This document shows, one piece after another, positions 59,177-64,000 of a stretch of 64,000 nucleotides of DNA. Position numbers and translations under genes: made by a program. The DNA comes from Dehalococcoidales bacterium (GTDB taxonomy: Bacteria > Chloroflexota > Dehalococcoidia > Dehalococcoidales > UBA2162). The number at the start of each line of letters is the position of its first letter. Within the stretch, counting starts at the first letter, position 1. Where the stretch lies: contig JAUYHA010000049.1 in NCBI GenBank assembly GCA_030690265.1, positions 62,001 to 126,000 on the forward strand, written 5' to 3'. The notes beneath the pieces were generated by a model. That model was not told the origin of the DNA. It searched no databases and saw only the letters and a program-made list of their open reading frames with translations.

Positions 59177-60121
59177 CTAGACTGGCCAGGGCTGATAGCC
59201 CTTAAGTAATACCCTGGGCACCTGTTGGGCTAATTCCTTCAATGTCCAGAGACCATCTTCTTTATCCAGGGTGGCTACCTCTTCCGGCTCTGAGAACAGA
59301 CCAACATGCTCACCGTGGACCTTGAAGATTAAGCCGCTGATGGGAGCTGCTTCCTCAGTAGCCAGATAGACGACGAATGGAGCTACTGCCTCCGAAGGGG
59401 GTATAGCTTCAACATCAGTAATGCCGCGAGTTCCATACATTACGCTTCTGACTTTAGACCTCGACCTGGCAGTTGGCGAATAAGCGTTGCAGGTGATGCC
59501 GAACTCCCATAAGTCTTTTGCCACTGCTTTGGTCAGGCCAGCGATTCCCGATTTAGCCGCAATGTAATTAGTCATGTTCTTAGACAGACTGGTGGAGACG
59601 CAGTTGATTATTCGTCCCCACTTTTGTTCTTTCATAAAGCCAGCCGCATGCCTGATACAGTTCCAGCTGCCAGTAAGGTGACTGCCTATAAGGAGATTCC
59701 AATCTGCCGGTGACATCTCCCAGACGGGAATTCTATTTCCTTCACGGGCACCGGCATTATTTACCAGGATATCTATTTTCCCGAAGTTCTCTACCGCCAT
59801 TTTGATGAGTTTGCCCGCTACCTCAAAGTCAGAGATATCACCGAAGAAGGCTACCGCCTCGCCACCCAGGTCTCTTATCGCTTTGGCGGTAGTTTCGGCG
59901 TCTCCCCTCATCTGCTTTTCCTGCTCCAGCACCCATTCTTTTAGTTCTGGACTGAGGGTCTCCAGGCGCTTGTCTTTGGTAATTAAGTCAGTAGAGCCTG
60001 GCTGGCGGTTATTAGTGACTACTTTGGCGCCTTCTTTTGCCATGGCAAGAGCAATACCCTTGCCGATATTCTGCCCTGACCCGGTAACTACTGCCACTTT
60101 ACCCTTTAATTTTTCACCCAT
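59177..60121 (-). CDS. Short-chain dehydrogenase/reductase
   Basis: 314 residues, classical SDR core with TGSGQNIGKGIA cofactor loop, NNAG, catalytic Ser in INCVSTS and Tyr-X3-Lys in NYIAAKSG. A long insertion (about residues 40-75, TDLITKDKRLETLSPELKEWVLEQEK) and an extended C-terminus (GEHVGLFSEPEEVATLDKED ... WPV) set it apart from FabG. This resembles the SDR half of certain peroxisomal-MFE-like or DUF-annotated SDRs; substrate unknown. Stand-alone gene. Confidence 0.88.
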   Translation of the reverse strand: MGEKLKGKVAVVTGSGQNIGKGIALAMAKEGAKVVTNNRQPGSTDLITKDKRLETLSPELKEWVLEQEKQMRGDAETTAKAIRDLGGEAVAFFGDISDFEVAGKLIKMAVENFGKIDILVNNAGAREGNRIPVWEMSPADWNLLIGSHLTGSWNCIRHAAGFMKEQKWGRIINCVSTSLSKNMTNYIAAKSGIAGLTKAVAKDLWEFGITCNAYSPTARSRSKVRSVMYGTRGITDVEAIPPSEAVAPFVVYLATEEAAPISGLIFKVHGEHVGLFSEPEEVATLDKEDGLWTLKELAQQVPRVLLKGYQPWPV

Positions 60122-60193
60122 CTTTTAGCCCCCCTTTTAATGTTACCCGTTTATAGTAGCTAAACTGCTGAGAAAGTCAAGAATTTCCCGGCT

Positions 60194-61675
60194 CTAGTCT
60201 TTTAGCAGGTAGATATTCCTGGCTACCTCCGTCAGGTCAGGATTGTTACTGCTGTAATCGAAGTTCTTATTGCGGTCTGTATCGTAAACGCGGGTGTAAA
60301 CAATAGAAATCCCGTTTTCCTTCAGGAAGGTGGTGCTGGCGCTGCCCTGTTCCAGAAAATCGTAAGCCCGCCTGTCTTTGTCGGTAGGGTAGGAGTGTGT
60401 CCTGGTATAAATAGTCTTGCCGGTGATGGCGGTAAAGGCGGTGGCTTTCCACGGGTCGAGTATTGCCTTCTGATAGTCCTTGCCGAGATGCTCTTCAATC
60501 CAGACAAATGCCTGGTAGTCCTCTTCATCTATCATCTGGTAGTAAAGGGCGCTCTGCCTTTCCGGGATAGCTACGAATAGTGTTACAGCGATAAGAACCA
60601 GGCAGAGGAACCTGCCTGCATTCCGGGTAATAAAAGGGGTTAGCCAGGTGTCGAAACTTGCCGGCAGGGTGAGGTTTTTTACCACCATCAAACCAGCTCC
60701 GGCAACGATGCTTGCCACCAGCATCATAAATGTCAGACCCCGCTCGTACATTATCCAGATTCCGTAGTTAAAGGTGTAATAGCTGACCAGCATCAGCAGC
60801 ATCGCCAGTAAGCCAAGTATCAAGCCGTAGTTTTTATTGCCCCCTCTTATTGCCAGCACAAAGACTCCCAGCAGAGAGAACAGGATGGGCAGAAAACCGT
60901 AGGTCTGGATAACTCTTGGCAGGACGACAAATTCTGACTGAGTGGTGGGGCTAAGGAGACTTTTGGCTGTGGGCAGGAGCAGATTAAATATCCAGGGGAA
61001 GATTATCAGAAAGGGAAGTGCCAGAGCCAGGGCTGTTGCCAGGCTGTGCTTGAAGTTACCCTTTAGATTGAGTAGGATATAGGGAGCGAGTACGATAATT
61101 GGGAAAATGGCTGAGGGAGCATGTATTGAGAGTAGAAAGACGGTGAGAACAAAGATTAGCAGATAAGACCAGATACTTCTGAAATTGAAGGCGAGAAAGA
61201 TAATCAAAGGAGTAAAAAGCAGTCCCACGCTTGCCGGGACAAGAAAGACGGGTCCCAGTACCCCGATGGTGCTGGGTATCAGGCAGGCGAAGAAAGCAGC
61301 TTCCCAGCCAAAGCCTTCTCTCCGGGCAGCTATGTAGACTGACAGGACGGTGATGACGAAGATGACCCCGGGAAAGTATCTGAAGATAGCCATCCAGGAT
61401 ATGCCACTGATAGCCTGGAAAACACCCCAGAACAGGTGGAAGCCAGCTTCCAGATTGGAGCTCAGGCTCACTGTTCCCACTCCGGAAAAGGGGTCAACGA
61501 AAGTGGTGCTGCCGGCTTGCATTATTGCCCGGGAGCGAGCCAAATGAACCCATTCATCCACATGCAGGGCATAAGGATAGCTCTGGTGGGGAATAAAAAC
61601 CAGATAAAAAGCCAGCCCCAGTATGGGCAAAAGCATGAAATAATCGAACCAGGAGATTTTACCGGCGTTAAGCAT
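60194..61675 (-). CDS. Polytopic membrane protein, GT-C glycosyltransferase-like
   Basis: About 493 residues with roughly 12 membrane helices and a soluble C-terminal domain of about 110 residues. The first extracytoplasmic loop has ALHVDEWVHLARSRAI, an Asp-Glu pair where GT-C enzymes keep their metal/catalytic acids. The C-terminal part (FVWIEEHLGKDYQKAILDPWKATAFTAITGKTIYTR) is like that of oligosaccharyltransferase-type proteins. Likely a lipid-linked sugar transferase (inference). ATG 61675 preferred over TTG 61693; divergent from the next gene by 26 bp. Confidence 0.7.
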   Translation of the reverse strand: MLNAGKISWFDYFMLLPILGLAFYLVFIPHQSYPYALHVDEWVHLARSRAIMQAGSTTFVDPFSGVGTVSLSSNLEAGFHLFWGVFQAISGISWMAIFRYFPGVIFVITVLSVYIAARREGFGWEAAFFACLIPSTIGVLGPVFLVPASVGLLFTPLIIFLAFNFRSIWSYLLIFVLTVFLLSIHAPSAIFPIIVLAPYILLNLKGNFKHSLATALALALPFLIIFPWIFNLLLPTAKSLLSPTTQSEFVVLPRVIQTYGFLPILFSLLGVFVLAIRGGNKNYGLILGLLAMLLMLVSYYTFNYGIWIMYERGLTFMMLVASIVAGAGLMVVKNLTLPASFDTWLTPFITRNAGRFLCLVLIAVTLFVAIPERQSALYYQMIDEEDYQAFVWIEEHLGKDYQKAILDPWKATAFTAITGKTIYTRTHSYPTDKDRRAYDFLEQGSASTTFLKENGISIVYTRVYDTDRNKNFDYSSNNPDLTEVARNIYLLKD

Positions 61676-61701
61676 GGTCAAAGACCATCCCAATCAAAAT
61701 A

Positions 61702-62082
61702 TTGATAGAGCGAGGCAAACAGGGCGTGGACTGGCTATCTCCGGTTAGGGAGCTTTTCGAGTTTGGTCTTCCATTTCTGGACCGTCTGCCGTTTATCAGG
61801 GCGGGGTTGGGGATTGCCCTGGTATTCTTCCTGCCCGGCTTTGCCTGGACGCTGGTCTTTTTTAGAAAGGTAACCGTCCTGGAAAGAATTGCCCTGTCCT
61901 TTGCTCTGTCCATAGCTGTGGTAACCCTGAGTCTCCTTTTTGCCAGCCGGCTGGGTGGATTTAGTCTTAACGGGTTTAACTCGGTTCTGGTTATTATTGT
62001 GATTACTATTTTACCCTTAGTCATCTATTATCTCAATAGACTTATAAACCGGGGGAATGGGGAGCAGGATGAAGATGTATGA
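61702..62082 (+). CDS. Small membrane protein, DUF1616-like
   Basis: 126 residues, TTG start without a clear ribosome site. Two or three helices: LPFIRAGLGIALVFFLPGFAWTLVFF, then VLERIALSFALSIAVVTLSLLFA, and SVLVIIVITILPLVIYYL. The FLPGFAWTLVFF...LERIALSFALS pattern resembles the N-terminal part of DUF1616 proteins, which are often near archaeal/bacterial glycosylation genes, fitting the adjacent GT-C-like gene. Overlaps the next gene by about 14 bp. Confidence 0.65.
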   Translation: MIERGKQGVDWLSPVRELFEFGLPFLDRLPFIRAGLGIALVFFLPGFAWTLVFFRKVTVLERIALSFALSIAVVTLSLLFASRLGGFSLNGFNSVLVIIVITILPLVIYYLNRLINRGNGEQDEDV

Positions 62083-63334
62083 TGTTGCCATCATCGGAGC
62101 CGGACCGTCCGGAAGCTGGCTGGCAAGCCGGCTGGCGGAGAGAGGGCATCAGGTAGTGGTCCTTGAGCAGAAGAAAGGCTGGGGTGAACCGATTTGCTGC
62201 ACCGGTATTGTCAGTCAGGAGTGTGTTGAGCACTATGCCATTGAAGACAGTGTTATTTTCCGGCGGGCGAACAGTGCCCGGGTTTTTTCGCCTTCCGGGA
62301 AATTGCTCCGCCTGTGGCGGCCCGAGCCGCAGGCGTGTATTTTAGACCGTCCCGCTCTTAATCTGTCTTTAGCCAGGCGAGCCCAGGAGAAAGGTGCCGA
62401 GTACCGGTTGAATACTCCGGTCAGGGGAATTGAGGTGGAGGATAACGCTGTCAGCATTAAAACCGGAGATGGCGAAGGGCAGGTCGAGGCTGTTAAAGCC
62501 AGAGCGGCGGTTATCGCCACCGGCTTCGGCTCAAAACTGGTTGAAGGATTGGGCCTGGGTAAGTTTGGCGATGCTGTTGCTGGAGCTCAGGCGGAGGTAG
62601 CAACCAACGGGGTCGATGAAGTTGAAGTCTACCTGGGTCAGCAGATAGCCCCGGCTTTTTTTGCCTGGCTGGTGCCAACTTTACCACAGCGGGCAATTGT
62701 TGGTCTGCTCTCCCGGCGTCGCCCCGGTTTTTATCTGAAAAATCTAATCTCGTCTCTGAAGGCTCAGGGGAAGATTACCTCGGTTGAAACCGGGTTAAGC
62801 TATGGTGGGATTCCGCTGAGACCTCCGGCCAGAAGTTACTCTGACAGGGTAGTGGTAGTGGGCACTGCGGCCGGACAGGTGAAGCCGACCACCGGCGGCG
62901 GTGTTTATTATGGCTTGCTCTGTGCTGATATTGCCGCTGATAATTTAGGCCAGGCTTTAAAGAATGACGCCCTTTCCGCCAGGAACCTGGCTAATTACGA
63001 AAAGGAGTGGCGGGAGAGGCTGGGCTGGGAACTGAGGATTGGCTACTGGGCACGGAAATTTTATGAGCGGCTAAGTGACGGGCAGGTGGACCGGATATTT
63101 GACATAATAAAAAACAACGGTATTGATGAGGCTTTGCTCAAATCTGATGATTTGACCTTTGACAGTCATGGTAAGGCGGTGTTAAAGTTAATCGGGTACA
63201 AGGCGTTATCCAGGATAGTTGAAATAGTGAAGCTCCCCTTTCCCGGGAGGAGCGACACAAGCAGGAAATTCGACTCTTTTGAGGAAGCAGCTGAAAAAAA
63301 TGAACGGAGAAAGCAAGAATCCGGGCCTGGGTGA
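62069..63334 (+). CDS. Geranylgeranyl reductase-family FAD-dependent oxidoreductase
   Basis: About 421 residues from ATG 62069 (GGGGAGCAGG upstream). FAD Rossmann motif DVAIIGAGPSGSWLASRLAERGHQVVVLE; GWGEPICCTGIVSQECVE; ARAAVIATGF; VVVVGTAAGQVKPTTGGGVYYGLLCADIAADNL (second FAD motif). Family members saturate geranylgeranyl chains of lipids, quinones or chlorophyll. Here it might reduce polyprenyl chains of menaquinone or lipid carriers (inference). Confidence 0.88.
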   Translation: MKMYDVAIIGAGPSGSWLASRLAERGHQVVVLEQKKGWGEPICCTGIVSQECVEHYAIEDSVIFRRANSARVFSPSGKLLRLWRPEPQACILDRPALNLSLARRAQEKGAEYRLNTPVRGIEVEDNAVSIKTGDGEGQVEAVKARAAVIATGFGSKLVEGLGLGKFGDAVAGAQAEVATNGVDEVEVYLGQQIAPAFFAWLVPTLPQRAIVGLLSRRRPGFYLKNLISSLKAQGKITSVETGLSYGGIPLRPPARSYSDRVVVVGTAAGQVKPTTGGGVYYGLLCADIAADNLGQALKNDALSARNLANYEKEWRERLGWELRIGYWARKFYERLSDGQVDRIFDIIKNNGIDEALLKSDDLTFDSHGKAVLKLIGYKALSRIVEIVKLPFPGRSDTSRKFDSFEEAAEKNERRKQESGPG

Positions 63335-64000
63335 AGCAGCCAGCCTTTTTCTGGCTGATTTAGCCCCCGAAGAGAAAAACCTGAGCCAGCAGGAAGTAGC
63401 CAGGTTTGTCCGCTGGTTCGGCAGGGAACATCCTCTTGCCGGGCTCACCGCTGCCGAAGTGAGCAACTATGCCGAGCAGTTATCCTTTTCCGATGCCGGC
63501 GGAGATAGAAAGCTTGATTTAGTGCGTGCTTTCCTGGCTTATGCTAAAAAGCGGGGATGGAGCAAGACCAATCTAGCCACCTATCTTAAGCCCAGGAAAG
63601 GGAAAACTAAATCGGCTTCCCCGGCGAGACTGAGCCCGGTGGAAAGTATCGCTTTGACCCGTCAGGGTTATGCCGCATTGGAAGCCGAGCTTGCTGAACT
63701 TCAGAGTGAGCGTCTGAAAGTTATTGCCGAAATACATGCCGCCGCTGCCGATAAGGACTTCCGCGAGAATGCTCCGTTACAGGCGGCTAAGGAACGGCAG
63801 GGGCACGTGGTGGGACGAATCAGGGAGCTGGAAAGGGAGCTAAAGTCAGCGAAGATAGTTGATGAAAAGCGGGTGGAGCACACTCTCAGGGTAAATATTG
63901 GTAATAGTGTCCTTGTCCTTAACCTCGACTCCGGTGAAGAACTGATTTATACCCTGGTCAGTTCCAGGGAAGTAGACCCGGCCAATGGCAAAGTTTCTAC
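63300..64000 (+). CDS. greA: GreA-type transcription elongation factor with extra N-terminal domain (3' end beyond window)
   Basis: ATG 63300, overlapping the preceding gene by 35 bp; open to the right edge (233 residues seen). Residues 1-100 form a helical SAM-like domain similar to the core-binding domain of tyrosine recombinases (LFLADLAPEEKNLSQQEVARFVRWFGREHPLAGLTAAEVSNYAEQL ... RKLDLVRAFLAYAKKRGW). Residues ~113-190 are the GreA coiled coil with tip acids Asp 153 and Glu 156 (DKDFRENAPLQAAKERQ), then the start of the GreA/GreB C-terminal domain (IGNSVLVLNLDSGEELIYTLV). GreA rescues backtracked RNA polymerase. Confidence 0.85.
   Translation, partial: MNGESKNPGLGEAASLFLADLAPEEKNLSQQEVARFVRWFGREHPLAGLTAAEVSNYAEQLSFSDAGGDRKLDLVRAFLAYAKKRGWSKTNLATYLKPRKGKTKSASPARLSPVESIALTRQGYAALEAELAELQSERLKVIAEIHAAAADKDFRENAPLQAAKERQGHVVGRIRELERELKSAKIVDEKRVEHTLRVNIGNSVLVLNLDSGEELIYTLVSSREVDPANGKVS

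Overview
The window looks like a chromosomal segment of an anaerobic member of the Chloroflexota, most likely a Dehalococcoidia-type lineage. This is an inference from gene content (four-subunit pyruvate:ferredoxin oxidoreductase, K+-type membrane pyrophosphatase, EtfBA, a ThiD2-ThiE thiamine protein, many multiheme cytochromes), from frequent TTG/GTG starts and from the many interspersed CATTGCGAG-type repeats. No rRNA gene is present to settle it.

Layout. 1-1.1 kb: 3'-truncated TPP-dependent enzyme. 2-4.5 kb: ten-heme OmcA/MtrC-like lipoprotein with its own promoter and a terminator-like leader. 5-9.4 kb: housekeeping block (trmD, rplS, priA, def). 9.4-15.2 kb: orphan family-5 solute-binding lipoprotein, two small zinc-ribbon proteins, HDAC-family protein, phosphoesterase, hisS. 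15.6-24.4 kb: one operon on the minus strand running from dxs through a polyprenyl synthase, HpnH, HpnG, HpnA and squalene-hopene cyclase to a squalene/phytoene synthase, i.e. a nearly self-contained route to C35 hopanoids. 24.7-27.8 kb: porC-D-A-B. 27.8-35 kb: complete-looking system I cytochrome c maturation operon (ccmE-F-H-I-like-unknown-A-B-C-D) behind a consensus promoter. 35.2-47.5 kb: respiratory island with a heptaheme cytochrome/cytochrome b pair, two diheme proteins, a two-component system whose sensor carries a heme c motif, an SPFH protein, and two successive modules of multiheme cytochrome + four-cluster Fe-S protein + NrfD membrane subunit. 47.5-64 kb: tRNA-Lys, MBL hydrolase, hppA, an RNase H-ThiD2-ThiE fusion, sugar nucleotidyltransferase, prfA-prmC, etfBA, a ComM-like ATPase, SDR, membrane glycosyltransferase-like protein, a geranylgeranyl-reductase-family flavoprotein, and the 5' part of a GreA with an extra N-terminal domain.

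How it fits together. Genes in the window encode 39 CXXCH heme-attachment motifs, and the ccm operon that makes such cytochromes lies beside them. The two-component system sits between two promoters that share a 19-bp identical site, a half-site at the same 24-bp phase and a -10 box at the same distance. I infer that this regulator controls both the diheme lipoprotein/cytochrome genes on the minus strand and the SPFH/NrfD modules on the plus strand. The island resembles Hmc/Tmc/Nhc-type or alternative-complex-III-type quinone/cytochrome complexes but has its own composition; no terminal reductase is visible here. Together with the decaheme lipoprotein this suggests quinol-linked electron transfer to periplasmic or external acceptors.

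Interspersed palindromic repeats occupy most of the larger intergenic gaps (near 1.5, 4.6, 15.3, 15.6, 24.5, 28.7 and 52.3 kb), one of them inside the ccm operon.
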